The notes: a model not told the origin generated them from the letters alone. Counted from the stretch's first letter, positions 1 through 11,023 are shown. The stretch: DNA of 64,000 nt from Microbacterium caowuchunii (GCF_008727755.1 NZ_CP044231.1:1302001-1366000), one strand, 5' to 3'. Numbers and translations: made by a program.

Positions 1-22
1 CGTCTTCCAGGGTGACGGACAT
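1..22 (-). CDS. 5' end of an unidentified CDS (partial)
   Basis: Seven codons (MSVTLED) read leftwards off the window edge. The ATG is preceded at good distance by an AAAGGAA ribosome binding site, which supports a real start. It lies 41 nt after the fdhA stop on the same strand, so it is probably co-transcribed with fdhA. Too little is present to name it. Confidence 0.5.
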
Positions 23-63
23 GATGTTCCTTTCCAGAACGTTCGGGATGGGGACGGCGTCGC

Positions 64-1281
64 TCACACAGCGATGTAGCCGTTGGGGTTCAGCACGTAC
101 TTCTTGGCGGCGCCCTTGTCGAAGTCCGCATAGCCCTGCGGGGCATCGTCGAGGGCGATGGGGGTGGCGTTGACGGCCTTCGCGATCTGCACCCTGTCGT
201 GCAGGATCGCCATCATCAGCTGCCGGTTGTAGCGCATCACGGGGCACTGCCCGGTCGCGAAGGAGAGGGACTTCGCCCACCCGAGGCCGAGGCGCAGGGA
301 GAGCGATCCGGTCCGCGCGGCCTCGTCGACGCCGCCCGGGTCGCCGGTGACGTAGAGCCCGGGGATGCCGAGTGCACCTCCGGCAGCGGTGATGTCCATG
401 AGGGAGTTCAAGACCGTGGCGGGCGCTTCGTGATCGGCATCCGCGCCGTGTCCTCGGGCTTCGAATCCGACGGCGTCCACCCCGCTGTCGACCTCCGGGA
501 CACCGAGGATCTGCTCGATCTGGTCCTTCGGGTCCCCGTCGGCGACGTTCACGGTCTCGCAGCCGAACGACCGCGCCTGCGCGAGGCGGTCCTCGTTGAG
601 GTCGCCGACGATCACCACTGCGGCGCCGAGCAGCTGCGCACCGACTGCGGCGGCGAGCCCGACCGGTCCCGCCCCGGCGATGTAGACGGTGGAACCCGGT
701 CCGACACCCGCCGTGTAGGCGCCGTGGAATCCGGTCGGGAAGATGTCCGAGAGCATCGTCAGATCGAGGATCTTCTCGAGCGCCTGGTCACGGTCGGGGA
801 ACACCAGGAGGTTCCAGTCGGCATAGGGGACCAGCACGTACTCGGCCTGCCCGCCGACCCATCCGCCCATGTCCACGTAGCCGTAGGCACTGCCCGGGCG
901 GTCGGGGTTCACGTTCAGGCAGATCCCGGTCTTGCCCTCCTTGCAATTGCGACAGCGTCCGCAGGCGATGTTGAACGGGACGGAGACGATGTCGCCGACC
1001 TTCACGAACTCCACGTCGGGGCCGACCTCGACGACCTCGCCGGTGATCTCGTGTCCGAGCACGAGACCCTCGGGCGCGGTGGTGCGCCCACGGACCATGT
1101 GCTGGTCGGATCCGCAGATGTTCGTGCTGACCGTGCGCAGGATCGCCCCGTGCGGCACGCGCCGGCCGACGTTGGCGGGGTTCACCCCGGGGCCGTCCTT
1201 CAGGACGAACTCCGGATAGGGGGTGTCGATGACCTCCACCACGCCCGCCCCCTTGTACGCCACTGCTCGATTCCCAGACAT
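64..1281 (-). CDS. fdhA: glutathione-independent formaldehyde dehydrogenase (zinc-type, NAD-dependent)
   Basis: Oxidises formaldehyde to formate with NAD and without glutathione, a cytosolic detoxification reaction. The 405-residue protein follows the Pseudomonas putida FdhA pattern from its first residues (MSGNR). The catalytic zinc region has C56 in CGSDQH and H77 in the GHE motif. Cys107, 110, 113 and 121 form the structural zinc lobe, and GAGPVG near residue 203 is the NAD-binding turn. Two ATGs stand side by side (1284 and 1281). The second has better spacing from the GAGAGGA ribosome binding site and matches the family N-terminus, so it is used here. The gene is divergent from a LuxR-type regulator that may control it, and a further gene follows 41 nt downstream. 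Confidence 0.93.
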   Translation of the reverse strand: MSGNRAVAYKGAGVVEVIDTPYPEFVLKDGPGVNPANVGRRVPHGAILRTVSTNICGSDQHMVRGRTTAPEGLVLGHEITGEVVEVGPDVEFVKVGDIVSVPFNIACGRCRNCKEGKTGICLNVNPDRPGSAYGYVDMGGWVGGQAEYVLVPYADWNLLVFPDRDQALEKILDLTMLSDIFPTGFHGAYTAGVGPGSTVYIAGAGPVGLAAAVGAQLLGAAVVIVGDLNEDRLAQARSFGCETVNVADGDPKDQIEQILGVPEVDSGVDAVGFEARGHGADADHEAPATVLNSLMDITAAGGALGIPGLYVTGDPGGVDEAARTGSLSLRLGLGWAKSLSFATGQCPVMRYNRQLMMAILHDRVQIAKAVNATPIALDDAPQGYADFDKGAAKKYVLNPNGYIAV

Positions 1282-1408
1282 CATCGTCCTCTCGCCGGAA
1301 TTCCGGGTGCGGTCACACCTCCCTGCCCAGCCTCGCCTGTGCAGGAGGATGGCTCAATGACCGCATCGTGCGGGTCGACCACTCCTTTCGGGTAGCCGGC
1401 GAGCGGCC

Positions 1409-1414
1409 TACAGT
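1409..1414 (+). promoter_or_regulatory. -10 box of a leaderless promoter
   Basis: TACAGT is followed by exactly 6 nt and the GTG start of the LuxR-type regulator. There is no ribosome binding site. TANNNT with a 6-7 nt gap to the start codon is the usual layout of leaderless actinobacterial transcripts. Confidence 0.55.
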
Positions 1415-1420
1415 GGGCGC

Positions 1421-2683
1421 GTGAGCAGCGCGCACCCGGCGGAGCAGATCGCCCTCCTGCGACGCCTGTCCACCGTGCTGGACGCCCCGAGGTCGGCGGT
1501 GACCCGGGAACTGTCCGCGCTGCTCGCACCGATCGCCCCGCACACGGCACTCGTGGTCGTGACGGCCGACGCCGGGGGAGGGGAGCGGCACGGCACGGGC
1601 GATGCAGCGTTCGTGGACGCCGTCTCCGCCCTGCAGCTGGATCACCTGCGCCGCATCGTCCTGCGTCCGGGCAGCGTCGGACGGGACGCCCTTCCGGTGG
1701 CGGGCGTCGCCCGGCCCACGCTCCAGGTCCTCGCCCGCAACGGAGCGCTCCTCGTGCTCGCGGACCCGGTCGGCGAGCCGGCCACGGACGAGTTCGCGCT
1801 GCATCTGTGGAACGTCGTCGCCTCGCACCTGCAGAAGGTGGCGGATGCTGCCCCGCCCGACTACCTGCACCTCGCCCGCGCGACCTCGGGCGTCCGGATG
1901 GACGCCCTCACCGAACTGGCCGACGAGTACTCGACGACCCTGGAGTCCGTGCTGGCCACCCTCCGCTCCGGGGTGCTCGACGACTCCTCCGCCCGGCGCC
2001 GCGCGACGGTGACCGCTGCGGACGGTCTCGTCCATCTCCGCACGGCGAGCGATCGCGTCCGCACCTACACAGAGGAGCCGGTGACCACCGCGTTCGCGCG
2101 GCTGCGTGACGACCTGCATCCCCTGGTCACCTACCGCGATCTGCAGGTGCAGTTCGTCGAGCCTCCGGCGGACGGGCGACCACTGCCCGGCGAGGTCGCG
2201 CACGGAGCGCGGGCCGTGGTGCGCGGCGCGGTCCTGGCGCTCGTCGACGTCGCGGACGTCTCGCGGGTGCGCGTGCAGTGGGACTGCGACGGGACGAACC
2301 TGCTCATCAACGTGCGCGACGACGGACCGGGGGACCTGTCGGAGGCCAACACCCTGCTCCAGCTGGTACGACAGCGCATCCACGCGCTCGACGGACGGAT
2401 GTCGGTCGCGGCCACCCCGGGCTGGGGCACCGAGATGGCGATCGTCATCCCGCTCGACCCGCCGCACGCGGTCTCCGCCCCCATGACCGCCGCGGGGCTA
2501 CGGCCCAGGGAACGGGAGGTCATCGAGCTCCTGACCGTCGGTCGCTCCAACCGTGCCATCGCGCAGGAACTCGGCATCAGCGAGAACACCGTGAAGTTCC
2601 ACGTCTCCCGCATCCTCCGCAAGCTCGGTGCCGCGTCCCGCGCCGAAGCGGTCTCCATGCTGCTCTCGCCGCGGCGTCCCTGA
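1421..2683 (+). CDS. LuxR-type regulator with histidine-kinase-like ATPase region
   Basis: A 420-residue putative transcription factor. Residues about 355-412 form a LuxR/NarL helix-turn-helix (LRPREREVIELL followed by NRAIAQELGISENTVKFHV). Before it, residues about 270-345 contain a degenerate HATPase-like segment (NVRDDGPGDL and a glycine-rich TPGWGTEMAIVIPL end), resembling the C-terminus of sensor kinases. No receiver domain, phospho-acceptor aspartate or membrane segment is visible. The N-terminal half is an unassigned alpha-helical, GAF-like region. It starts at a leaderless GTG and diverges from fdhA, so regulation of the formaldehyde dehydrogenase operon is a reasonable inference without direct proof. 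Confidence 0.8.
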   Translation: MSSAHPAEQIALLRRLSTVLDAPRSAVTRELSALLAPIAPHTALVVVTADAGGGERHGTGDAAFVDAVSALQLDHLRRIVLRPGSVGRDALPVAGVARPTLQVLARNGALLVLADPVGEPATDEFALHLWNVVASHLQKVADAAPPDYLHLARATSGVRMDALTELADEYSTTLESVLATLRSGVLDDSSARRRATVTAADGLVHLRTASDRVRTYTEEPVTTAFARLRDDLHPLVTYRDLQVQFVEPPADGRPLPGEVAHGARAVVRGAVLALVDVADVSRVRVQWDCDGTNLLINVRDDGPGDLSEANTLLQLVRQRIHALDGRMSVAATPGWGTEMAIVIPLDPPHAVSAPMTAAGLRPREREVIELLTVGRSNRAIAQELGISENTVKFHVSRILRKLGAASRAEAVSMLLSPRRP

Positions 2684-2703
2684 GGCGGGCGCCCGGGCTC
2701 GCT

Positions 2704-5107
<2,404 letters not shown>

Positions 5108-5112
5108 ACGGT

Positions 5113-5424
5113 TCAGGTCTGCCGCCCGGTCACGGCCGACGACCAGACCCAGCATCGGTACTCGGTTCCGGAGGCATGGAACCGGATGGCGACCGCCGTC
5201 GCCGTCCACATCACCGCCTCCGCCCGTACCCGCAACGGCTCGTCGCCGAACCGCACCCAGGCGCGCACGCGTTCGGGGCGGGGATTCGTCGTGACCGGGA
5301 GGACGTCCAGTTCGAGCTCGGCACGCGTCAGGGTGCGCAGCGGACCCGCCGCAGCCGCCCGGGCGACGAGCCGTTCTTCTCCCACGGCGTCGTAATGCTC
5401 GGCATATCGCTTGCTCGCTCCCAC
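5113..5424 (-). CDS. conserved hypothetical protein, 103 aa
   Basis: I do not recognise a characterised family. The protein is soluble, without signal peptide or cysteine-rich motif. The central part (RVRAWVRFGDEPLRVRAEAVMWTATAVAI) and the aromatic C-terminus (EYRCWVWSSAVTG) suggest a small beta-rich fold. It starts at GTG behind a GAGAGAGGG ribosome binding site, and a TAGGCT -10 box lies at 5453-5458 on the same strand. It converges on the HNH nuclease gene with only 5 nt between stops. Confidence 0.7.
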   Translation of the reverse strand: MGASKRYAEHYDAVGEERLVARAAAAGPLRTLTRAELELDVLPVTTNPRPERVRAWVRFGDEPLRVRAEAVMWTATAVAIRFHASGTEYRCWVWSSAVTGRQT

Positions 5425-5493
5425 GACCGATCCCTCTCTCCGGCCGGGGACCAGCCTAGCAAGACTCGAAGAAGTGTTCTAATCTAAGGACTC

Positions 5494-5757
5494 ATGGCGA
5501 GCCAAGAGATCGAACAAGACCTCACCATCTGGATGGTGGACGAGGTCCCGGCCCGGATGTACTACGCGGGTCGGCGCTGGCGCGTCACGGACCGGCCCAC
5601 GCGCCTGCGGGAGAGTGTGTGGAGTGCCGCGCTCGAGGAGCACGGACCGGGGCTCTACGGCTGGCGCTTCCAGGCCACCGATGACCGGGGGAGCAGCGTC
5701 GTGTTCGACGTGTACCGGGGCGCTGCGCAGTGGCACGTCCACCGCAGCTACACCTGA
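5494..5757 (+). CDS. small conserved protein, probably DUF6504-like
   Basis: An 87-residue protein with a run of beta-strand-like segments (MYYAGRRWRVTDRPTRL, then GWRFQATDDRGSSVVFDVYR). This resembles short actinobacterial DUF6504 proteins that often sit near DNA polymerase IV genes. The family call is from pattern memory and is tentative. A TAATCT -10 box at 5480-5485 lies 8 nt before the ATG, so the mRNA has almost no leader. No function can be given. Confidence 0.6.
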   Translation: MASQEIEQDLTIWMVDEVPARMYYAGRRWRVTDRPTRLRESVWSAALEEHGPGLYGWRFQATDDRGSSVVFDVYRGAAQWHVHRSYT

Positions 5758-5813
5758 GTGAGGGGGAGGGGAGTGCGCCGTCAAGCCCCGGTATCCGCGG
5801 CAGCCGGGGAACC

Positions 5814-5819
5814 TAGGGT
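5814..5819 (+). promoter_or_regulatory. -10 box of a leaderless promoter
   Basis: TAGGGT followed by GGGCGC and then ATG at 5826. The same 6 nt gap and the same GGGCGC spacer occur before the regulator at 1421. Confidence 0.5.
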
Positions 5820-5825
5820 GGGCGC

Positions 5826-6002
5826 ATGGACTCCACCGATGGGATGAGCGACGCCGAGAAGCGTCACGATCAGTTGACGAGCGCACCGGACGCGACGGAG
5901 GAGGACGCGAGGCCCCGCATCGTCGTCAGTGAGCATGACGGGAACACGCGCATCGACATCGCCGAAGACGCTCCGGTCCGCCCGAGCGATCCTCGCGACT
6001 GA
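5826..6002 (+). CDS. small acidic protein, 58 aa
   Basis: This short open frame codes for a charged, acidic protein (MDSTDGMSDAEKRHDQL at the start, then RIVVSEHDGNTRIDIAEDAPVRP). The second half has an alternating beta-like pattern seen in small Actinobacteria proteins of unknown role. There is no signal peptide or membrane segment. Support comes from the leaderless -10 box just upstream and codon use with GC-rich third positions. The function is unknown. Confidence 0.5.
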   Translation: MDSTDGMSDAEKRHDQLTSAPDATEEDARPRIVVSEHDGNTRIDIAEDAPVRPSDPRD

Positions 6003-6020
6003 AGCGGCTCGCGCGGCCGG

Positions 6021-6593
6021 TCAGGCCTGGGGGCGCTGGATCAGCACGAGACCCTGCTTCGTGTCCGCGAGCATCACCCAGCCGTCGCCGAACTGGTAGG
6101 TCATCCCGTACCCGTCGTGCGTGGCCACGGCCGTCTCGGGGTTCTCGGTGATGTAGTCGTCCTCGCCCTCCACGAGCTGCCAGCCCGAGCCCAGCAGCTC
6201 GACGCGCGCGTCCTGGGCCTCGGAGGGCGAGATGGGCGCCCACCCGAAGATCTGGACGTTGTCGCTGGCGATCGAGTAGTCGCCCCAGACGCACTGGAGG
6301 CCTTCGCGCAGTGTCATGCTGCCCACGCGCAGGGCGTCCTGCTTGTAGGACCAGTTGTGGGACTCGAACTCCTCGACGAGGGATTCCGGGATGAGGGTCT
6401 CGCAGGTGGGGGCGGGCGCGTCCGGCGTGGGCGTCGTGCTCGCCGCGGGGGCGTCGGTCGGACGGCTCGCCGCGGGAGGAGCCTCCGTCGGCGTGTTCTC
6501 AGGCTCGTTCTGGCCGGCGCATCCGGAGAGCAGGACGGCGGAGGCGGCGAGCAGGGCGGCCACTCGGGCGGAGCGAGCGGGTGCGGTCGTCAT
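6021..6593 (-). CDS. putative lipoprotein, 190 aa
   Basis: The N-terminus is a classic type II signal peptide: a short basic region, a hydrophobic run and the lipobox LLSGC near residues 21-25. A proline/threonine/alanine-rich linker follows (about residues 29-62), as in surface lipoproteins. The globular part has two cysteines (in CETLIP and LQCVWGD) that may pair, and looks like a small beta-rich sensor or ligand-binding domain of unknown kind. The ATG overlaps the stop of the phosphatase gene (ATGA), so the two are translationally coupled. Confidence 0.85.
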   Translation of the reverse strand: MTTAPARSARVAALLAASAVLLSGCAGQNEPENTPTEAPPAASRPTDAPAASTTPTPDAPAPTCETLIPESLVEEFESHNWSYKQDALRVGSMTLREGLQCVWGDYSIASDNVQIFGWAPISPSEAQDARVELLGSGWQLVEGEDDYITENPETAVATHDGYGMTYQFGDGWVMLADTKQGLVLIQRPQA

Positions 6594-7432
6594 GCGGGGG
6601 ACTCCGTTGCGGGGGTCTGCTCGAAGAAATCGAGGAACGGGCCGTGCAGGGTGCCGTTGGTGGCGAGCACGGACAGGGTGGAGAGGGATTCCGAGCCGTC
6701 GAAGGCGGTGAGCCGCCCGCCGGCCTCGGTGACGATGGGGTGATGCGCGGCGATGTCGTAGACCTTCACGCCGAACTCCGCGACCATCTCGATGCGACCT
6801 TCCGCCAGCAGCATGTACGGCCAGGCGTCCCCGTACCCGCGGTCGCGCCACACCCGGCGGGACAGCCGCAGGAGATCGTCGGTACGACCCACCTCGTCCC
6901 ACTGCGCGATGCTCTGGAAGCTCACGCTGGCGTCGTCGAGGGTCGAGACGTCGGACACCCGGATGCGTCGCGGAGCGCCCTGCGTCGCCGTCCAGGCGCC
7001 GTGACCCTCCGCCGCCCACCAGCGCCGGCCGATGGCGGGCTGGCTGACGACGCCCACGCGGGGCACGCCGTCGACGGCGAGCGCGATGAGGGTCGCCCAC
7101 ATCGGGACGCCGCGCAGGTAGTTCGCCGTCCCGTCGATCGGATCGATGATCCACTGCCGGGAGCTGTCGCCCTCCGATCCGAACTCCTCGCCGAAGACCG
7201 CGTCCGCGGGACGCTCCGCGGCGAGGATGTCCCGGATGGCGCGTTCGGTCGCGAGGTCGGCCTCGGTGACGTGCGTCGCGTCGGCCTTCGTGCGGATGTC
7301 CAGATCGGCCGCGTCGAAGCGCGACATCGAGACGGCGTCGGCGGCGTCGGCGAGACGCAGCGCGAGGGCGAGATCGTCCGGGAAGGACCCCTTCGCACGC
7401 TCGGGTGGACCGGCGGGGGGATCGGGGGTCAT
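6590..7432 (-). CDS. hisN: histidinol-phosphatase, inositol monophosphatase family
   Basis: Predicted to remove phosphate from L-histidinol phosphate in histidine biosynthesis; in Actinobacteria this step is done by HisN of the inositol monophosphatase superfamily. The 280-residue protein has the metal-binding motifs of the family: GEEFG near residue 81, DPIDGT at 97-102, and GDAWPYMLLAEGR near 201. Other family members (inositol or fructose-1,6-bisphosphatases) are hard to exclude by eye, but the WPYMLLAEGR segment favours HisN. A TATCCT -10 box 6 nt before the ATG marks a leaderless start. The lipoprotein gene follows with an ATGA overlap. Confidence 0.85.
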   Translation of the reverse strand: MTPDPPAGPPERAKGSFPDDLALALRLADAADAVSMSRFDAADLDIRTKADATHVTEADLATERAIRDILAAERPADAVFGEEFGSEGDSSRQWIIDPIDGTANYLRGVPMWATLIALAVDGVPRVGVVSQPAIGRRWWAAEGHGAWTATQGAPRRIRVSDVSTLDDASVSFQSIAQWDEVGRTDDLLRLSRRVWRDRGYGDAWPYMLLAEGRIEMVAEFGVKVYDIAAHHPIVTEAGGRLTAFDGSESLSTLSVLATNGTLHGPFLDFFEQTPATESPA

Positions 7433-7438
7433 GAGCCC

Positions 7439-7444
7439 AGGATA
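7439..7444 (-). promoter_or_regulatory. -10 box of a leaderless promoter (hisN)
   Basis: On the minus strand TATCCT is followed by GGGCTC and the hisN ATG, a 6 nt gap with no ribosome binding site. Confidence 0.55.
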
Positions 7445-7535
7445 CCCGGCGCCGGATGGGCCGATTGGCGTAAGTCGCGGCAGTGATGGTAACGTTTTAC
7501 CTCGGTTCGGAAAGCGGAAAAAGCGCCCGAATCAC

Positions 7536-7608
7536 GCACCTCTAGCTCAATCGGCAGAGCAACTGACTCTTAATCAGTGGGTTCAGGGTTCAAGTCCCTG
7601 GGGGTGCA
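7536..7608 (+). tRNA. tRNA-Lys (CTT)
   Basis: The 73-nt cloverleaf is complete. The acceptor stem GCACCTC pairs with GGGGTGC (one G-T pair), discriminator A. The D arm contains AGCTCAATCGGCAGAGC. The anticodon loop in CTGACTCTTAATCAG carries CTT. The T arm is CAGGG-TTCAAGT-CCCTG. CCA is not encoded. Confidence 0.97.
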
Positions 7609-7614
7609 CGGATC

Positions 7615-7658
7615 AGCCCTGCAGAGCTCTCGCCAGCGCCTGCGGGGCTTTTCTCTTT
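7615..7658 (+). terminator. rho-independent terminator after tRNA-Lys
   Basis: AGCCCTGCAG pairs with CTGCGGGGCT over 10 positions (one T-G wobble) and is followed by TTTCTCTTT. It starts 7 nt after the tRNA. Confidence 0.75.
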
Positions 7659-7768
7659 CCTCGGCGGAGGGTGTGGAACGGCTCGTCGCGACGCGGGATC
7701 AGCGCGGCGCTGCGTCGCCGCACGTCAACCCCTCGACGCCGTCGGGTGGCGGGGCGTGTACTGAGGAC

Positions 7769-7894
7769 ATGATGAGTCTTCCCGACACGAATCCGCCCGA
7801 ACCGCTCGCGCCGAACCCCGGTGAGCCTGCCCCGCCCACTCCGGACGAGCCGCTCGCGCCGAATCCCGTCGAGCCGACGATCCCGCTCGACTGA
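7769..7894 (+). CDS. proline-rich small protein, 41 aa
   Basis: A short frame behind a GAGGA sequence, with two adjacent ATGs. About a third of the residues are proline, and the unit EPLAPNP occurs twice. It has no membrane segment. Proline-rich mini-proteins of this type recur in Microbacteriaceae, but I know no function. The frame could be chance in GC-rich DNA, so confidence is modest. Confidence 0.4.
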   Translation: MMSLPDTNPPEPLAPNPGEPAPPTPDEPLAPNPVEPTIPLD

Positions 7895-7904
7895 GCGCGG
7901 CGGG

Positions 7905-8285
7905 TCAGCCGAGCGGCGTGCCGGCGCGCAGGTCGTCGAGCATGGCCTTCGGGATCGCGAACGCTCCGCCACCGAGGTTCACGAGCACGGCGAGTTCGGG
8001 GTTCATCCCTTCGACGAGGACGCGTCCGTCCATGGGAACCGCGAAGCGGGCGACGTCGATCGTCTCCTCGAGCGCGTCCACGGTCGAGGCGATCACGAGG
8101 TAGTCCACCTCGTCGATCCGCGAGATGACGGGGTCGATCGGTCCCGCCTCGGGATCGCTGATGGAGGGCACGTAGATCGTCGCCTCGAGGAAAGCGTCGA
8201 TCAGTTCGATGTGGGTGATCTCACCCGCTTCGGCGCGCGCAGCCAGGATCGCGAGGTCGTCGGGGGTCTGTTCGGCATCCGTCAT
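7905..8285 (-). CDS. SseB-like N-terminal domain protein, 126 aa
   Basis: A small acidic cytosolic protein whose layout (helix with a conserved ALEAT-like segment, then beta strands ending in FAVPMDGRVLVEGMNPELAVLVNLGGG) resembles the SseB N-terminal domain. That domain is widespread in Actinobacteria as stand-alone proteins of unknown role. The ATG follows a GAGAGGAT ribosome binding site. It converges on the proline-rich small ORF with a 10 nt gap and is followed on the same strand by the SDR gene's end. Confidence 0.65.
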   Translation of the reverse strand: MTDAEQTPDDLAILAARAEAGEITHIELIDAFLEATIYVPSISDPEAGPIDPVISRIDEVDYLVIASTVDALEETIDVARFAVPMDGRVLVEGMNPELAVLVNLGGGAFAIPKAMLDDLRAGTPLG

Positions 8286-8308
8286 GATGCCTCGATCCTC
8301 TCATCCCG

Positions 8309-9172
8309 TCAGGAGCTCGTCCGTGCTCCGGCGCGGCCCGTGAAGTGGTCCATCGAGGAGTAGACGCCGAAGACGCGGTCGGCGACGACGTCCCAGACCC
8401 GGGTGGGCAGGACTCCGCGCAGCGCCATGGCCAGCTTCACCGTCCAGGGGCGGGTCACGACCGGGGTGCCGCGGAGCATCCCGTTCCAGGCGGCCCGAGT
8501 CGCCTGCCGCGGCGTCATGATCGGCGTGAGCAGCGGTCCACGCGCGCCCTCGAACATGCCCGTGGACACGTAACTCGGGCAGAAGGTGGTCACTGCGATG
8601 TGACGATGCCCGTTCTTCGACAGTTCCAGTCGCAGCGAGTCGCTCCAGCCGATCATCGCCCACTTCGAGGCGGCGTAGACGCTCATGTTCGGGTTCGCGA
8701 GCGTACCCGCCGCGGAGGCGATGTTGAGGATGCGCTTGGGTCGGGATCGGTCGGCGAGCATGTCCGGCAGCACCTCGCGGGTCAGCCACATCGCGGCCAG
8801 CGTGTTGATGCGCATGATGGCCTCGATGTCGCGCTCCGGGTCGTGCTCCCAGAACGGCGCGCCACGGACGATGCCCGCATTGTTGATGAGGACGTCCGGT
8901 GCCCCGAGATCTGTGCGCACGGCGGCGACGCCCCGCTGGATCTCCTCCAGGCGCGACACGTCGACGCGGTAGGCACGCACGTCGCATCCGGAGCGGGACA
9001 GATCCTCGGCCAGCGCGGTCCCGGCCTCCGCGTCGATGTCCCACAGGGCGACGGCGGCCGCGCCCGCGGCGACCGCGCGGCGGGCGTAGAGCTCGCCCAT
9101 CCCGCGCGCTGCGCCGGTGATGAGGACGATCGCACCCCGCACGGGCGATCCGGCGTCCGGTCCAGTGGTCAT
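8309..9172 (-). CDS. short-chain dehydrogenase/reductase (classical SDR)
   Basis: A 287-residue NAD(P)-dependent oxidoreductase. The Rossmann turn is GAARGMG (about residues 20-26), NNAG is near residue 110, a serine lies in NIASAAG, and the catalytic YxxxK is YAASK. The C-terminal 60 residues extend the fold and may set substrate or membrane contact, as in SDR family 7 enzymes. The ATG has a GGAGGAG ribosome binding site. It is divergent from the CocE-like hydrolase with 174 nt between starts. The substrate is unknown. Confidence 0.88.
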   Translation of the reverse strand: MTTGPDAGSPVRGAIVLITGAARGMGELYARRAVAAGAAAVALWDIDAEAGTALAEDLSRSGCDVRAYRVDVSRLEEIQRGVAAVRTDLGAPDVLINNAGIVRGAPFWEHDPERDIEAIMRINTLAAMWLTREVLPDMLADRSRPKRILNIASAAGTLANPNMSVYAASKWAMIGWSDSLRLELSKNGHRHIAVTTFCPSYVSTGMFEGARGPLLTPIMTPRQATRAAWNGMLRGTPVVTRPWTVKLAMALRGVLPTRVWDVVADRVFGVYSSMDHFTGRAGARTSS

Positions 9173-9346
9173 GTCGTTCTCCTCCGGTCGATGGGTGCCG
9201 TCGTGCGGCGCCGTCCGTACCATCATCACCCGCGCCCGCCCCCGTCGCCGGAATGGCAGCGGCCGCGGGGTCGGCCGGGCGGCGCCGCAGCTGTGTATCG
9301 TGGGCGCGACGCGCCGGCGGTGGCCGGCGGATCGCGAGGGGGCGGG

Positions 9347-11023
9347 ATGACATCCGTGCGGGGACGGGTCGTGCGATGGCTGGACGAGCGTGCGCGCACC
9401 GGCGTCGTCCTCGGGCCCCACGAGGTCGAGGTCGTGCGGGACCTCCGCGTCCCGATGCCCGACGGGGTGCACCTCCTGGCGGATCTGCATCGTCCCGTCG
9501 GTGCCGACGGCGCGCTCCCCACCATCGTCATCCGGGGGCCGTACGGACGGCGCGGGACCCTTGGGCGCGTCGCCCGGATGCTCGCCTACGAGGGGTTCCC
9601 CGTGCTCTTCCAGAGCTGCCGGGGGACGGGTGGTTCGGAGGGCGTCTTCCGCCCGCAGCTCGACGAGCAGCAGGACGGGATCGCTACCCACCGGTGGGTG
9701 CGCAGGCAACCGTGGTTCACCGGGAGGCTCGCCACTTTCGGTGAGAGCTACATGGGCTACACCCAGTGGGCCGTCGCGGCGGAGATGCAGCGCAACGACC
9801 CCGATCATGCGCCCGAGGCCTACGTGCTGCAGATCACCATGCCGGACTTCGGTGTCGTCACGTGGGACAACGGCGCGTTCGCGCTGCAGAACGCCTTGGG
9901 CTGGAGCCGGATGATGGACCGGATGTCGCGAGGCCCCGCGGCCAGGCTGGCGATGCTGCTTCCCGACCCGCGCCTGGGGCGTGCATTCGACGTCCTCCCG
10001 CTGAGTACGGGCGACACCGCCGCCGCAGGGCGTCCGATCCCGTGGTACCAGGACTGGGTCTCCCACGAGGACCTCACGCATCCGTACTGGACGCAGCAGT
10101 CGTACACGGACTCGGTCGGCGAGGTGACCGCGCCGGCGCTGATGATCACCGGGTGGTACGACATCTTCCTGCCCTGGCAGCTGCGGAACCACGCCGCGAT
10201 GGTGGCGGCGGGGAACTCGCCCCTGCTGACGGTGGGGCCCTGGGGGCACATGACCCCGGAGAAGGCCGCGCCGGCGCACCAGGACACGGTCGCGTTCCTC
10301 AAGCGCACCTTCGCCGACGAGCCGTCGTCCCGGTCGGCGCCCGTGCGCGCCTACCGGACGGGCAGCGAGGACTGGCACGACCTCCCCTCGTGGCCGCCCG
10401 CGGGCACGGCGATGGCCGAATGGTTCCTGCACGCCGACGGCCGGGTCTCCGAGCAGGCGGCGGCCGCCGGGGTCACGGAGTACGTCTACGACCCGGACCA
10501 CCCCACGCCCGCGATCGGGGGGCCGAGTCTCGGCCCGGACACGGCGCCCGCCGACAACGCCGCCCACGAGCGTCGGGGGGATGTGGTGGCCTTCCGGTCC
10601 GAGGAGTTGGACGCGCCGATCGACATCGCCGGCGAGCCTACGGCGCGCGTGCGGATCCGCTCCTCCGCCCAGAGCTTCGACGTGTTCGTCCGCATCACCG
10701 ACGTGCACCCGGATGGGAGGGTCATGACCGTCTGCGACGGCATACGTCGCGTCGGATCCGTCGCCACCCGCGCGTCGGATCCAGAACCGGACGGGGAGGG
10801 TTTCCGTGAGGTGGAGGTCACCCTCTGGCCGACCTTCCACCGCTTCCGGCGCGGCCACCGGATCGGCGTGCAGTTGAGCTCCGGGGCGCACCCCCGGTAC
10901 GCGCGCAATCCAGGCACCGGGATCGCCGCCGCGACCGCCGCGCGCACCGTGGTCGCCGAGCAGGTGCTGGCGCACGGTGGCGAGCGCGGCACACGGATCG
11001 GGCTGCCCGTCCGGCCCGGCTGA
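9347..11023 (+). CDS. CocE/NonD family alpha/beta hydrolase
   Basis: A 558-residue serine hydrolase of the X-Pro dipeptidyl-peptidase (S15)/CocE group, which includes cocaine esterase, glutaryl-7-ACA acylases and related acyl hydrolases. The nucleophile elbow is GESYMG with S134. Y66 in GPYGRRG is the oxyanion tyrosine expected here. GWYDIF and VGPWGHMT supply the catalytic aspartate and histidine. The C-terminal third (from about residue 420) is the jelly-roll X-Pro domain. There is no signal peptide. The start is ATG after GGGGGCGGG. The stop falls within a tandem 23-bp repeat. Confidence 0.9.
   Translation: MTSVRGRVVRWLDERARTGVVLGPHEVEVVRDLRVPMPDGVHLLADLHRPVGADGALPTIVIRGPYGRRGTLGRVARMLAYEGFPVLFQSCRGTGGSEGVFRPQLDEQQDGIATHRWVRRQPWFTGRLATFGESYMGYTQWAVAAEMQRNDPDHAPEAYVLQITMPDFGVVTWDNGAFALQNALGWSRMMDRMSRGPAARLAMLLPDPRLGRAFDVLPLSTGDTAAAGRPIPWYQDWVSHEDLTHPYWTQQSYTDSVGEVTAPALMITGWYDIFLPWQLRNHAAMVAAGNSPLLTVGPWGHMTPEKAAPAHQDTVAFLKRTFADEPSSRSAPVRAYRTGSEDWHDLPSWPPAGTAMAEWFLHADGRVSEQAAAAGVTEYVYDPDHPTPAIGGPSLGPDTAPADNAAHERRGDVVAFRSEELDAPIDIAGEPTARVRIRSSAQSFDVFVRITDVHPDGRVMTVCDGIRRVGSVATRASDPEPDGEGFREVEVTLWPTFHRFRRGHRIGVQLSSGAHPRYARNPGTGIAAATAARTVVAEQVLAHGGERGTRIGLPVRPG

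Noticed and set aside
8309..10975. Single 888-residue minus-strand frame covering the SDR and running opposite the CocE-like gene
   Set aside because: The SDR starts at 9172 with a GGAGGAG site. The upstream part is the antisense of the CocE gene and has no protein character.
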